DNA from: Mycoplasma sp. CAG:776
GTDB taxonomy: Bacteria > Bacillota_I > Bacilli_A > RF39 > UBA660
NCBI GenBank assembly: GCA_000438195.1
Contig: FR903077.1
Location: forward strand, 67,720 to 131,719
Length of the DNA: 64,000 nt
Direction: 5' to 3'
Shown here: piece after piece, positions 50,950 through 59,988 of the stretch
How the letters are laid out: each line of letters opens with the position of its first letter
Position numbering within the stretch: position 1 is the stretch's first letter
Position numbers and translations under genes: made by a program
Notes under the pieces: generated by a model
Database searches by the model: none
Told to the model about the DNA's origin: nothing
What the model saw: the letters and a program-made list of their open reading frames with translations, nothing else

Positions 50950-52755
50950 TTATCTATTTCCTCTAAAACGATCTTTTGGATCTAATATTTTCTTACGTAA
51001 ACGAATATCTGTTGGCGTAACTTCTACTAATTCATCATCTTCAATAAATTCTAAAGCTTCTTCAAGAGTAAACTTTTTAGGTCTAGTTAAATTAATAGCC
51101 TCATCACTACCACTAGCTCTTGTGTTAGTTAAATTTTTATTTTTACAAGGATTAACATCTAAATCATTATCTCTATTATGAATACCAATAATCATACCAA
51201 CATAAACTTCTGTTGCTGGTTCAATGATTAAAGTACCTCGGTCTTCTAAATTCCATAAAGAATAACCTAAAGCTTTTCCATTTTCCATTGAAACTAAAAC
51301 GCCATTTTTTCTTCTAGCAATAGCACCCACATAAGGTTTATATTCTGAAAAACTTCTAACCATAACACCCTCACCTTTAGTATTGGTAATAAAAGCACTA
51401 CGATAACCAATCAATCCTCTAGTAGGAGCTGAAAATTCTAAATGAACATAATTATTTTCTTCGTTATTAGTAATAACTTCTAAAGTAGCTTTTCTTTCTT
51501 GTAAATCATTAATAATTGTACCTGAATAATCATTTGGGACATTGATAATAACTTTCTCAAATGGCTCATATTTCTTTCCATCTCTTTCTTCTAATAATAC
51601 TTCTGGTTTAGAAACAGAAAGCTCATAACCTTCTCTTCGCATGTTTTCAAGTAGTATAGATAAATGGAGCTCACCACGACCACTAACTTTAAAACCATCT
51701 GCACCCTCTAACTCTTCAACAACTAAACCAACATTAGTCTGGAGTTCTTTTTCTAATCTTTCTCTAATATGTCTAGAAGTTAAAAATTTACCACTTCTAC
51801 CAGCAAAAGGAGAAGAATTAACTAAGAAATTCATAGACAAAGTTGGTTTTTCTATATGAATAGGAGGTAATGGATCAATAACTCCTTTTTCACAAATAGT
51901 ATCGCCAATTGAAATATCACTACAACCAGCAATAGTAACAATATCACCAAAATAAGCAACATCTTTTTCTACTCTTCTAATACCTTCGTTAACAAATAAT
52001 TTACTAATACGAAAACATTCTTCTTTTCCATCATTTTTAATTAAGGTAACAGTCTCGCCATTTTTAATTTTACCTTTATTAATACGACCAACCCCAAGTC
52101 TTCCGATATAATCATCATAATCTAGATTAGAAATTTGAAGTTGTAAAGGATCATTTTCATTTCCTTTAAAAGGTTCTACTTGTTTTAAGATAGTTTCCAA
52201 TAAAGGCTCTATATTATTACTTTCACTATCTAAAGAAAGTTTAGCAATACCCTCTTTAGCAATCCCATAAACGATTGGAAAATCAAGCTGTTCATCTGTA
52301 GCATTAAGTTCCATAAAAAGATTAAATGTCATATCAACAACTTCTAAAGGTCTTGCATCTTTTTTATCAATTTTATTAATAAATAAAATTGGTTTTAAGT
52401 TTTGTTCTAAAGCTTTACTTAAAACAAATCTTGTTTGAGGCATAGGGCCTTCTGCTGAATCGACAAGTAAAATAACCGTATCAACTGTTTTAATAACTCT
52501 TTCTACTTCTGATGAGAAATCAGCATGACCAGGAGTATCCACAATATTTATTTTAATATCTTTATAACGAATAGCACAATTCTTAGAATAAATAGTGATA
52601 CCTCTTTCTTTTTCAAGATCATTAGAATCCATTACTCTTTCTTCTACTACCTCATGACTATTAAAAACACCATTTTGTTCTAGTAAAGCATCTACTAAAG
52701 TACTTTTACCAGCATCAACATGGGCAACCACAGCAATATTTATGATTTTTTCCAT
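50950..52755 (-). CDS. typA: TypA/BipA ribosome-associated GTPase
   Basis: TypA is an EF-G-like GTPase that assists 50S assembly and stress adaptation. The 601-residue protein has G1 AHVDAGKSTL (about 11-20), G2/switch I ERGITIYSKN, G3 DTPGHADFSSEV, G4 NKIDKKDARP, an EF-Tu-like domain 2 (about 210-300), domain III, and the TypA C-terminal domain (GLIGYRSAFITNTKGEG near 435; SGSDEAINLTRPKKFTLEEA near 547). Full length. It has AAAGGAGCG before the ATG and a good promoter at 52789-52817. Confidence 0.97.
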   Translation of the reverse strand: MEKIINIAVVAHVDAGKSTLVDALLEQNGVFNSHEVVEERVMDSNDLEKERGITIYSKNCAIRYKDIKINIVDTPGHADFSSEVERVIKTVDTVILLVDSAEGPMPQTRFVLSKALEQNLKPILFINKIDKKDARPLEVVDMTFNLFMELNATDEQLDFPIVYGIAKEGIAKLSLDSESNNIEPLLETILKQVEPFKGNENDPLQLQISNLDYDDYIGRLGVGRINKGKIKNGETVTLIKNDGKEECFRISKLFVNEGIRRVEKDVAYFGDIVTIAGCSDISIGDTICEKGVIDPLPPIHIEKPTLSMNFLVNSSPFAGRSGKFLTSRHIRERLEKELQTNVGLVVEELEGADGFKVSGRGELHLSILLENMRREGYELSVSKPEVLLEERDGKKYEPFEKVIINVPNDYSGTIINDLQERKATLEVITNNEENNYVHLEFSAPTRGLIGYRSAFITNTKGEGVMVRSFSEYKPYVGAIARRKNGVLVSMENGKALGYSLWNLEDRGTLIIEPATEVYVGMIIGIHNRDNDLDVNPCKNKNLTNTRASGSDEAINLTRPKKFTLEEALEFIEDDELVEVTPTDIRLRKKILDPKDRFRGNR

Positions 52756-52788
52756 AAAAATCGCTCCTTTCTTCTACAAAACTAGTAT

Positions 52789-52817
52789 AGTGTACCACAA
52801 ACTTATCATTTTAACAA
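52789..52817 (-). promoter_or_regulatory. typA promoter
   Basis: On the minus strand, TTGTTA (complement of 52812-52817), 17 bp, TACACT (complement of 52789-52794) with extended -10 TGG. It starts 7 nt after the end of the upstream gene at 52824. Confidence 0.65.
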
Positions 52818-52823
52818 GTCCCA

Positions 52824-54128
52824 CTATTTTAGTTCTCTAGTTAAATGCATATCTTGTTCCCTAAAAATAATATCATCAATGAAAGAGGAAGCCATAAGAT
52901 AATCCTCTTTTTTATAAAAATTACTATTTAAAATTCTCTTTTTTACTTCTTCTTTTTGTTCTTCATTGATACTTAAATCTAAAAAAGAGCGGATAAAAAG
53001 AGCACAAGTAACCATATGAGAGCAATCCCTATCAGTAATAAAAGCATCTTTAAAGTTAAATTCTTCTATACAATCTATAACGGTTAAATATAGAGAAGTA
53101 AAAGTACCATCAGTAAACCATTTTTTTTCTAATTTTGGAAAATCTAATCCATCTAAAGTTTTAGCTTTTAAAAAATATTCTTCTATACTAGGATTAGTAG
53201 CAATTAATAAATATTTTTGCTGTAGGAGATCTTTTTTCCAACCATTTTCTTCTAATTTATGTAGGTATTGATTTAAATACACAATATAATAGCGAATAAA
53301 GAAGTCAATTTCATTAAAAAGATAAGTTTTATCAGGGATTAAATTATCCAAAATAGAATTCTGTTCATCTTCTTCCATATCATTTTCTGGTATATCTTTC
53401 TTATTATAATTAGAAAAAGAAATATCATCTTCTTCCATAGAAGTAATGATACGTTGATAATTTAGGCTTGATAGTTGTTTTTTATGTTTTGAAAATAAAA
53501 TAATATACCAGTCTGAATTACAAAAATCACAATCATCGTCTACTAAGTACATCTCATTAAAATAAGATAAAATAACTTCAATTTTAATTAAATCATCATC
53601 TTGCAACATCGCATAATAATCTTCGTGTTGCTTAACCAGAGATTGAACTAAAGAAACTAAAATAGGATTTATAATTCCCGTTTTAGCTTCTTGATAAGCT
53701 AAAAATAGATAATTCTGCATAATAGTAAAACAATTACTAAATAGATTAGTATATTTATCATAACAAGGCTTTATATTCAAATCTCTATAAATACATATAT
53801 TATGTAGGGTATTTGATATAAAACCATCATAAGTTAAATCTTCATCTTCCAATGCTAAAAGAACTAAGTCTTCTAATAAATCTAAATATTCCTCATCAGA
53901 AAAACAAATTCGGTTATCTTGAATAGTAAAATTATTTTCACTCATTTCCTCAAATTTATCAAATTCTTGATTAAAGTCATATTCTAAAATTACATTTAAT
54001 TGATTTCCTATAAGTTCTTCTAAGGTATAAAAAGCTTTTTCTAAATTGTCTAACTCTAACTCTTCTCCATCAGATGTTTTGTAATATAATTTAATTAGTT
54101 CTAAAAGCATAATTTCACTGTGAATCAT
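52824..54128 (-). CDS. hypothetical acidic cytoplasmic protein, about 434 residues
   Basis: I recognise no family. The protein is strongly acidic and largely helical, with many Asp/Glu runs (DLVLLALEDEDLTY near 90 and SMEEDDISF near 230). A small cysteine cluster, DDDCDFCNSDWYI (about 198-210), might bind metal, but only two cysteines are close together. There is no signal peptide or membrane helix. ATG 54128 is preferred, as GAGTG lies just upstream; GTG 54137 and ATG 54110 are alternatives. It precedes typA on the same strand, but typA has its own promoter. Confidence 0.6.
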   Translation of the reverse strand: MIHSEIMLLELIKLYYKTSDGEELELDNLEKAFYTLEELIGNQLNVILEYDFNQEFDKFEEMSENNFTIQDNRICFSDEEYLDLLEDLVLLALEDEDLTYDGFISNTLHNICIYRDLNIKPCYDKYTNLFSNCFTIMQNYLFLAYQEAKTGIINPILVSLVQSLVKQHEDYYAMLQDDDLIKIEVILSYFNEMYLVDDDCDFCNSDWYIILFSKHKKQLSSLNYQRIITSMEEDDISFSNYNKKDIPENDMEEDEQNSILDNLIPDKTYLFNEIDFFIRYYIVYLNQYLHKLEENGWKKDLLQQKYLLIATNPSIEEYFLKAKTLDGLDFPKLEKKWFTDGTFTSLYLTVIDCIEEFNFKDAFITDRDCSHMVTCALFIRSFLDLSINEEQKEEVKKRILNSNFYKKEDYLMASSFIDDIIFREQDMHLTRELK

Positions 54129-54184
54129 CAAAAACACTCATTTCTATAAAAAACTATTATAAAGAAAAAAACGAAGAAAAGCAA

Positions 54185-54340
54185 TAAAAAAGTCTGGCAA
54201 AAGCCAGACCAAAATAATGCAATAGTTCCAAATACTTGACTAGAAACGTCATTATTAAATGTTTAGTATAAAACAAGGAATTAAACTGTTAAGAGTGGTG
54301 AGGAGACTTCTTATTAAGTGTGTGAATATCTAATCCCTAC
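54185..54340 (-). ncRNA. candidate small non-coding RNA
   Basis: On the minus strand a good promoter (54347-54375) is followed, after about 130 nt without an ORF, by a very strong terminator GTCTGGC/GCCAGAC (54192-54198 with 54203-54209) with a T run. The transcript of about 155 nt has internal hairpin potential (GTTTA/TAAAC arms at about 54260-54290). It contains no motif of tmRNA, SRP RNA or RNase P RNA. A 6S-like RNA is possible from the size, but the fold is not convincing by eye. It fills the gap between the genes at 54128 and 54437. Confidence 0.5.
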
Positions 54341-54346
54341 TATAAA

Positions 54347-54375
54347 AGTATAACATAACATTGCTTAATCGTAAA
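54347..54375 (-). promoter_or_regulatory. promoter of the candidate ncRNA
   Basis: On the minus strand, TTTACG (complement of 54370-54375), 17 bp, TATACT (complement of 54347-54352) with extended -10 TGT. Confidence 0.6.
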
Positions 54376-54436
54376 TAAAAGAACTTTATTTATTTTAAAA
54401 AATATGATAGGATAACAAATTATAAAGGAGTATAGT

Positions 54437-54949
54437 ATGCAATTAGAAAATATTTTATTAAATGAAAACGTCATAAGTTATACCTATCAACATTTAAAAG
54501 AACTATTAAAAATAATACCTGAATTAAAATTAACAATAAACTTTAACCAACATCATCCTCACCACCATTTAACAGTATTTAATCATACACTTTTAGCAAT
54601 ATCTTTTGCACCTAAAGATTACACGCTTCGTCTAACTCTTTTGTTACATGATATAGGTAAAGTTTATAGTTTTGTTGAAAAAGATGGAGTTAGGCATTAC
54701 CCAAATCATGCTGAAATATCTAGCCAAATTGCACGTAATATTTTAGTAAGATTAGGATATGACTTAGAATATATAAACATTATTTGTGAATTAATTAAAT
54801 GGCATGACACTAAGATAAATGAACAAGATATAAAAGAAAACTATGATTTTTATTATATGTTATATCAAATTCAATATTGTGATGCTTTATCTCATCATCC
54901 TTTAAAATTAGAGAATAGAGTGAGTTATTTAAATGAATTAAAAAAATAA
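54437..54949 (+). CDS. HD-domain phosphohydrolase-like protein
   Basis: This 170-residue protein carries the HD metal-binding pattern: FNHTLLAI (His, about 49-56), LLLHDIGKVYSF (HD, about 73-84), HYPNHAEISSQIAR (His, about 93-106) and IKWHDTKI (Asp, about 132-139). It resembles the HD domain found at the C-terminus of bacterial CCA-adding enzymes, but no nucleotidyltransferase domain is attached. Members hydrolyse nucleotides or 2',3'-cyclic phosphates. It has AAAGGAG before the ATG and lies 84 nt before tex. Confidence 0.8.
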   Translation: MQLENILLNENVISYTYQHLKELLKIIPELKLTINFNQHHPHHHLTVFNHTLLAISFAPKDYTLRLTLLLHDIGKVYSFVEKDGVRHYPNHAEISSQIARNILVRLGYDLEYINIICELIKWHDTKINEQDIKENYDFYYMLYQIQYCDALSHHPLKLENRVSYLNELKK

Positions 54950-55033
54950 TAGAAGAATACGAATACACAAGATAAATATTTTATTGTTTTAGAGTTTAAA
55001 ATATGCTATATTTAAAATCGGGAGTGTAAAAAA

Positions 55034-57169
55034 ATGAATGAAACAATAATAAAAAATATATGTTTAGAATTAAACATTAAAGAATATCAAGTAAAAAATA
55101 CTTTAAATTTATTAAGCGAAGGAGCAACAATGCCTTTTATTGCTAGATATCGTAAAGAAGCAACCGGAGCCTTAGATGAAAATGAGATTAACCATATTAA
55201 TGAAGTATATACCTATCAAGTAAACTTACTAAAAAGGAAAGATGATGTAATTCGTTTGATAGATGAAAAAGGATTACTTACTGAAGAATTAAGAACAAGT
55301 ATTATGAATGCCGAAAAACTAGTAGATGTAGAAGATTTATATCGACCATTTAAAGAAAAGAAAAAAACAAAGGCAACAGAAGCCATTAAGCTAGGACTAG
55401 AACCTCTTGCCAAGGAAATATTTAGAGAGAATAAAGATATTTTAAATATAGCTAAAAATTTCCTAAATGAGAAAGTTCCAACTATTGAGTTTGCTTTAGA
55501 ACAAGCATGTTTTATTGTCGCTGAAAATATATCCGATAATGCTAGTTTTCGTAAATACATTAGAAACTATCTATATCGTAATGGAGTAATAAAATCAAGT
55601 GCAAAGAAAAATAGTAAAGATGAAGAAAAAATATACGAAATGTATTATAATTTTGAAATAAAAGTAAGTTGGATCAAACCTCATCAGTTACTAGCAATGA
55701 ATAGAGGTGAAAAAGAAGGAGCATTAAAGGTAGAAATATCAGCTCCAATGGAAAAAGTAGAAAGTTTTTTAGAAAATAAACTAATTCATAAAAATAATAA
55801 AGAAACAACAGAGCTATTAAAAACAAGCATTACTGATGCCTTAAAAAGATTGATTATGCCAAGCATTGAAAGAGAAATTAGAGCGGATTTAACAGAAGTT
55901 GCCGAAGAAAGTGCCATTAAAAATTTTGGAACGAATTTAAAGAATTTACTAATGCAACCACCAATAAAAAGTAGAACAGTATTAGGATTTGATCCCGCCT
56001 TTAGAACTGGCTGTAAATTAGCAGTAATCTCTCCAACTGGTTCTTTATTACACATAGATGTTATCTATCCTCATGAACCTAAAAATGATTATGAAGGATC
56101 AAAAAAGAAATTATTAGACTTAATCAGTAAATATAATATTGATGTAATAGCAATTGGAAATGGTACAGCCTCAAGAGAATCAGAAAGTTTTGTTGCAAGT
56201 GTAATAAAAGAAGCAAACAGAGAAGTATCATATATAATTGTTAATGAAGCGGGTGCAAGTGTGTATTCTGCCTCTAAATTAGCCCAAGAAGAATTTCCTG
56301 ATTTACATGTTGAAGAACGTAGTGCGGTATCCATTGCTAGACGCCTAATAGATCCTTTAAGTGAACTAGTAAAAATAGAACCAAAAAGTATTGGCGTAGG
56401 AATGTATCAACATGATGTAACACCGAAAAAATTAGATGGAGAACTAGAATTTGTAGTATCAACTGCTGTGAACTCAGTTGGTGTAAATGTAAATACTGCC
56501 TCAAGAGAACTATTATCGTATATATCAGGATTAAATAAAAAAGTAATTGATAAATTACTCGATTATAAAGAAAAAGTTGGAAGTATATTATCTCGTAAAG
56601 AATTATCGAAAGTATTTAGTGAAAAAGTATATGAGCAAGCAATAGGGTTCTTAAGAATTCCTGAAGGAAATAACATATTAGATAAAACTTCTATTCACCC
56701 AGAAAGTTACAATATTGTAAGTGAATTGTTAAAGAAATGTGATTTAACAGAAAATGATATAGGTAAAGAGAAAATAAAAGAAAAATTAAACAATATTGAT
56801 ATTGAAAAGTTAAGCGAAGAACTGAAAACAGATAAATATACATTAGAAGATATCATAAAGTCATTAATATCACCCCTTAGAGATCCAAGAGATGAATTAA
56901 ATGCCCCAATTTTAAAAAGTGATATATTAACAATTGATGATCTTAAAATAGGTATGGAATTACAAGGTACAGTAAGAAATGTAATTGATTTTGGAGCTTT
57001 TATTGATATAGGGCTTAAAAATGATGCTTTAGTTCATATTTCTGAAATAACTGATAAATATATTAAACATCCAAGTGAAATCTTAAACGTGGGCGATATT
57101 GTAAAATGTTATGTTTTAGATATTGACAAAGAGAAAAAAAGGGTATCCTTGACATTAAAAAAGAAGTAA
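55034..57169 (+). CDS. tex: Tex-family RNA-binding transcription accessory protein
   Basis: Tex is a conserved nucleic-acid-binding protein related to Spt6. The 711-residue protein has the N-terminal helical domain (LNLLSEGATMPFIARYRKEA near 24), a YqgF/RNase H-like domain (TVLGFDPAFRTGCKLAVISP near 314), a helix-hairpin-helix pair (VNSVGVNVNTASRELLSYIS near 479) and a C-terminal S1 domain (GTVRNVIDFGAFIDIGLKND near 645, ending KKRVSLTLKKK). Length and order match the family. GGGAGTG is the ribosome site. It is followed by the TasA-like gene, which has its own promoter. Confidence 0.95.
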   Translation: MNETIIKNICLELNIKEYQVKNTLNLLSEGATMPFIARYRKEATGALDENEINHINEVYTYQVNLLKRKDDVIRLIDEKGLLTEELRTSIMNAEKLVDVEDLYRPFKEKKKTKATEAIKLGLEPLAKEIFRENKDILNIAKNFLNEKVPTIEFALEQACFIVAENISDNASFRKYIRNYLYRNGVIKSSAKKNSKDEEKIYEMYYNFEIKVSWIKPHQLLAMNRGEKEGALKVEISAPMEKVESFLENKLIHKNNKETTELLKTSITDALKRLIMPSIEREIRADLTEVAEESAIKNFGTNLKNLLMQPPIKSRTVLGFDPAFRTGCKLAVISPTGSLLHIDVIYPHEPKNDYEGSKKKLLDLISKYNIDVIAIGNGTASRESESFVASVIKEANREVSYIIVNEAGASVYSASKLAQEEFPDLHVEERSAVSIARRLIDPLSELVKIEPKSIGVGMYQHDVTPKKLDGELEFVVSTAVNSVGVNVNTASRELLSYISGLNKKVIDKLLDYKEKVGSILSRKELSKVFSEKVYEQAIGFLRIPEGNNILDKTSIHPESYNIVSELLKKCDLTENDIGKEKIKEKLNNIDIEKLSEELKTDKYTLEDIIKSLISPLRDPRDELNAPILKSDILTIDDLKIGMELQGTVRNVIDFGAFIDIGLKNDALVHISEITDKYIKHPSEILNVGDIVKCYVLDIDKEKKRVSLTLKKK

Positions 57170-57203
57170 AGTAAAAATTTTCACAAAAAATACAAAAAAG
57201 TAG

Positions 57204-57232
57204 TTGAAATAATATAAATTTTTTGATATGAT
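57204..57232 (+). promoter_or_regulatory. strong promoter of the first TasA-like gene
   Basis: TTGAAA (57204-57209), 17 bp, TATGAT (57227-57232) with extended -10 TGA (57224-57226). AAAGGAGGT (57242-57250) is the ribosome site. Confidence 0.75.
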
Positions 57233-57262
57233 TTTTACAGTAAAGGAGGTAAGACAATAGTT

Positions 57263-57940
57263 ATGGAAAAGAAGAACACAATTCTTTTGACAGTAATCGC
57301 AGTAGCTACTCTATTAGTTGCAGTAGTAGGTGCAACATTTGCATACTTCACAGCAACTACTGGTAATTCAGGAGATACATCTTCAACTGGAAAAGTACAA
57401 ACTGCAAAAGTAGCAAGTGTAACATTAAAAACTGCAGCAGCAGGAACTTCAAATACAACAATTTATCCAGGAACAACTAACTATGCTGGAATGACAGTTG
57501 TAGCTGAAAAAACTGGAGATAATGCCGCAGCTGACACAAGAGATTACAATGTTACTTACACATTAAAAGGTGAAGTTAAGTTAAGTGAAGAATTTACTGC
57601 TGGAAAAGTAACTTACAGTGTTTACAGAACTGAAAGCCCAGTTAGCAATCCAGTTACATGTCAAGAAGTAACTTCAACTGGTGCTAAATATTCTCAAACT
57701 TGTACTTTAGCAAAGGAACTTGAAAGTGCTACAAAAATAGTTGATAATCAAGAAGTAAGTGGAACTACTGCAACTATTAGTGTTGGTGATCAAGTTCGTT
57801 CAACTGCAGGCGGAACATATTATTACTATTTAGTAGTATCTTATGAAAATCTTGAATCAGATCAAAATGCTGATCAAGGAAAAACTATTACAGCTTCATT
57901 AACTACTCCAGATATTACAGGAACAGCAGAGGCTGAATAA
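57263..57940 (+). CDS. TasA/camelysin-like fibre protein with SipW-type signal peptide
   Basis: This 225-residue protein has a basic start, a hydrophobic stretch (ILLTVIAVATLLVAVVGA, about 7-24) and TFAYFTATTGNSGDT, the hallmark junction of SipW-processed TasA/CalY proteins. The mature part is a Thr/Ser/Ala-rich beta sandwich with two cysteines (PVTCQEVTS near 131, SQTCTLAK near 144) that could pair. TasA proteins polymerise into biofilm fibres; camelysin is a related surface protein. The very strong promoter and ribosome site, and codons such as GCA and ACT used evenly, suggest high expression. The terminator is at 57966. It is the first of four genes that I read as one export and matrix locus ending with SipW at 62684. 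Confidence 0.8.
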   Translation: MEKKNTILLTVIAVATLLVAVVGATFAYFTATTGNSGDTSSTGKVQTAKVASVTLKTAAAGTSNTTIYPGTTNYAGMTVVAEKTGDNAAADTRDYNVTYTLKGEVKLSEEFTAGKVTYSVYRTESPVSNPVTCQEVTSTGAKYSQTCTLAKELESATKIVDNQEVSGTTATISVGDQVRSTAGGTYYYYLVVSYENLESDQNADQGKTITASLTTPDITGTAEAE

Positions 57941-57965
57941 TAGCAACAAAAAACTATTGAAAACC

Positions 57966-57994
57966 TAAAATCTATCATAAAGATAGATTTTTTT
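57966..57994 (+). terminator. terminator of the first TasA-like gene
   Basis: AAAATCTATC/GATAGATTTT (57966-57975 with 57981-57990) runs into a T tract to 57994. Confidence 0.85.
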
Positions 57995-58065
57995 TGACCC
58001 TTAATATAAGATATAGCTCGTCATACCAATATATAGTATAATATAAATTATATGGTGGTGATGAC

Positions 58066-59272
58066 ATGGAAAAGAAAGAAATACTAGAAGCAATAGAAAT
58101 TCTTAGAAAATATAACTCTGAAACAAATAGAATAGAAGCCAAAAGTGCAGTTAAATGATTTCCTAAAAATGTTATGACACTTTTTCAAGCTTTTCTAATA
58201 AATATGGTAGAATAATAATTTTTGGATTAAGCGAAGAAAATAATTTTAAAACAGAAGGAATATATGATGTTAAAGATCTTCAAAGAAAAATAACCAATTT
58301 ATGTAAGATTCTATAGAGCCTTCATTGCGATGTGATATATTACCAACAGAATTTGAAGGTAAGAATATTTTAGCAGTCAAAATAGAGGAATTACCTCAAA
58401 ATAAAAAACCATGCTTCTATAAACCAAAAGGATTAAAAAATGGATCATATATAAGAGAGGGTGATTAGATGAGTTAATGACAGATTATGAAATTTATGCA
58501 CTCCAAAGTTATAATGATCACGTTATAGAAGATAAAAGACCGACAAAAAATTCTAATATAGAAGACCTAAATTTGCAATCAATCAATAATTATATAGAGA
58601 AAATAAAAATAGATAAACCCAACTTTGCAAAAAATAGTTTTGAAAAAAGTCTAAAATTATGTGGAATAGTTGACAGTGTTGGTCAAAAAATTGTTCCTAC
58701 TCTTGCAGGAACTTTAATCTTTGGAGATTATCCTCAAAGTTATTATCCTCAATTATTTATTGCATGCGCTGTTATTCCAAGGACAACAATTGGTGAAGTT
58801 GGAAATTTAAGAGAACGTTTTATAGATAATAAAAGGGTAGAAGGCACAATTGAAGAAATGATTTAGGAAACTATGAATTTTTCTAAGAAGAAATATGAAA
58901 AACAAAATAATCATAAATTCAAATGGTGAAAGAATAAATAGTACAAAATATCCTCTAAAAGCATTAAGAAAAGCAGTAGCTAATGCTCTAATACATAGAG
59001 ATTATAGTATAGAAACAGAAAATGCATATATTTCTGTATATGTATGAAGATAGAATTGAAATAATTAATCCAGGAGCTTTATATGGCATGAATAAAATTG
59101 AAAAATTAGGGACTTCGGTAGTAATGGAAATCCGAATATTATAAGAATATTAGAAGAAAAAGGATCAATAATTGAAAATAGACATACAGATATTTCAACA
59201 ATGAAAAGAGAAATAAATAATAAAAAAGAATACTTAATTGGAATGAACATATTCATTTCTTTTTATGTAAAA
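58066..59272 (+). pseudogene. degraded AlbA_2/Schlafen-type ATP-binding regulator
   Basis: The start MEKKEILEAIEILRKYNSET follows a GGTGGTGATGAC ribosome-site region. TGA at 58156-58158 falls just after IEAKSAVK, where the family has E-x-K-x-A. Other frames then give FPKNVMTL, IFGLSEENNF, IPLTEFEG-like fragments, ILAVKIEELPQNKKPCFYKP and the open part 58477-58866 (SLKLCGIVDSVGQKIVPTLA). After another stop the reading is ALRKAVANALIHRDYSIE, YEDRIEIINPGALYG and NRHTDISTMKREI. These are AlbA_2 and C-terminal HATPase-like blocks of the RecG-like regulator family, broken by at least four frameshifts or stops. It lies between the two TasA-like genes and may be a remnant of an old insertion. Confidence 0.85.
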
Positions 59273-59285
59273 TAAAGAAAATGTA

Positions 59286-59314
59286 TTGAAAAAAAAGTAA
59301 TAATTTGATAAGAT
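59286..59314 (+). promoter_or_regulatory. promoter of the second TasA-like gene
   Basis: TTGAAA (59286-59291), 17 bp, TAAGAT (59309-59314) with extended -10 TGA (59306-59308). It mirrors the promoter at 57204. Confidence 0.6.
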
Positions 59315-59340
59315 TAAAGCATAATATGGAGGTCTTAGTA

Positions 59341-59889
59341 ATGAGTATTGGAAAGAAAAATGTAATTTTAGCAGTAGTATTATGTATATCAATTTCTGTT
59401 ATAGGCATATCATTTGCTTATTTTACAAGTGGAGTAACTGTAAGTGGTGAAGGAAGTAAAACAGAATTAAAACCAGCAGATATGTTAAAAGTTAGTTATG
59501 ATGCAGGATCAAATTCTATAAATTTAGCAAATGCAATGCCAGGAACAACAGCAAGTAAAGATTTTAGTGTAACAGTTACACCAACAGAAAGTGAAAAAAG
59601 TGTAACTTATGCAATTGTATTAGATATTAGTAACAATAATTTTGAAAAAGTTAATGTAAATGAACTAGAATATACACTAAAAAGTAAAGAAGGAAGCGTT
59701 TTAAGTAGTGGAGATTTAACTGAAGCTCAAGGGAAAATTACTTTGTTAAAAGAAACAAAAACAGTCGAAACAGCAACAACTTTTGAGTATAGTTTAGAAA
59801 TTACTTATAAAGAAACTGGATCAGATCAAAATCATAATGCTAATAAGACATTTAGCAGCAATTTAAAGGTTGAGTTTGCTGAAGCATAA
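59341..59889 (+). CDS. second TasA-like protein with SipW-type signal peptide
   Basis: This 182-residue protein has a hydrophobic signal (VILAVVLCISISVIGIS, about 7-23) followed by FAYFTSGVTVSGEGS, the SipW-type junction. The mature domain is beta-rich: DFSVTVTPTESEKSVTYAIV near 66, ELEYTLKSKEGSVLSSGDL near 105, and TTFEYSLEITYKETGSDQNH near 145. The C-terminal half shares layout with the last domain of the repeat protein encoded next (TFTSDNFVYTLVKDGK, AVFQMNYEFVEIG), so the two may co-assemble. ATG 59341 is chosen because TGGAGGT lies 8 nt upstream; the TTG/ATG codons from 59305 precede that site. It has its own promoter. Confidence 0.8.
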   Translation: MSIGKKNVILAVVLCISISVIGISFAYFTSGVTVSGEGSKTELKPADMLKVSYDAGSNSINLANAMPGTTASKDFSVTVTPTESEKSVTYAIVLDISNNNFEKVNVNELEYTLKSKEGSVLSSGDLTEAQGKITLLKETKTVETATTFEYSLEITYKETGSDQNHNANKTFSSNLKVEFAEA

Positions 59890-59935
59890 GTGAAAAAAAT
59901 ATGTTAGAAATGTGATAAAAAATCAATTTTTGATA

Positions 59936-59964
59936 TTGCAAGTAATAAATGGTTATGTTATACT
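59936..59964 (+). promoter_or_regulatory. promoter of the repeat-protein gene
   Basis: TTGCAA (59936-59941), 17 bp, TATACT (59959-59964) with extended -10 TGT (59956-59958). Confidence 0.7.
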
Positions 59965-59988
59965 TTTAAATAGTAGGGAGTGTTCCAA

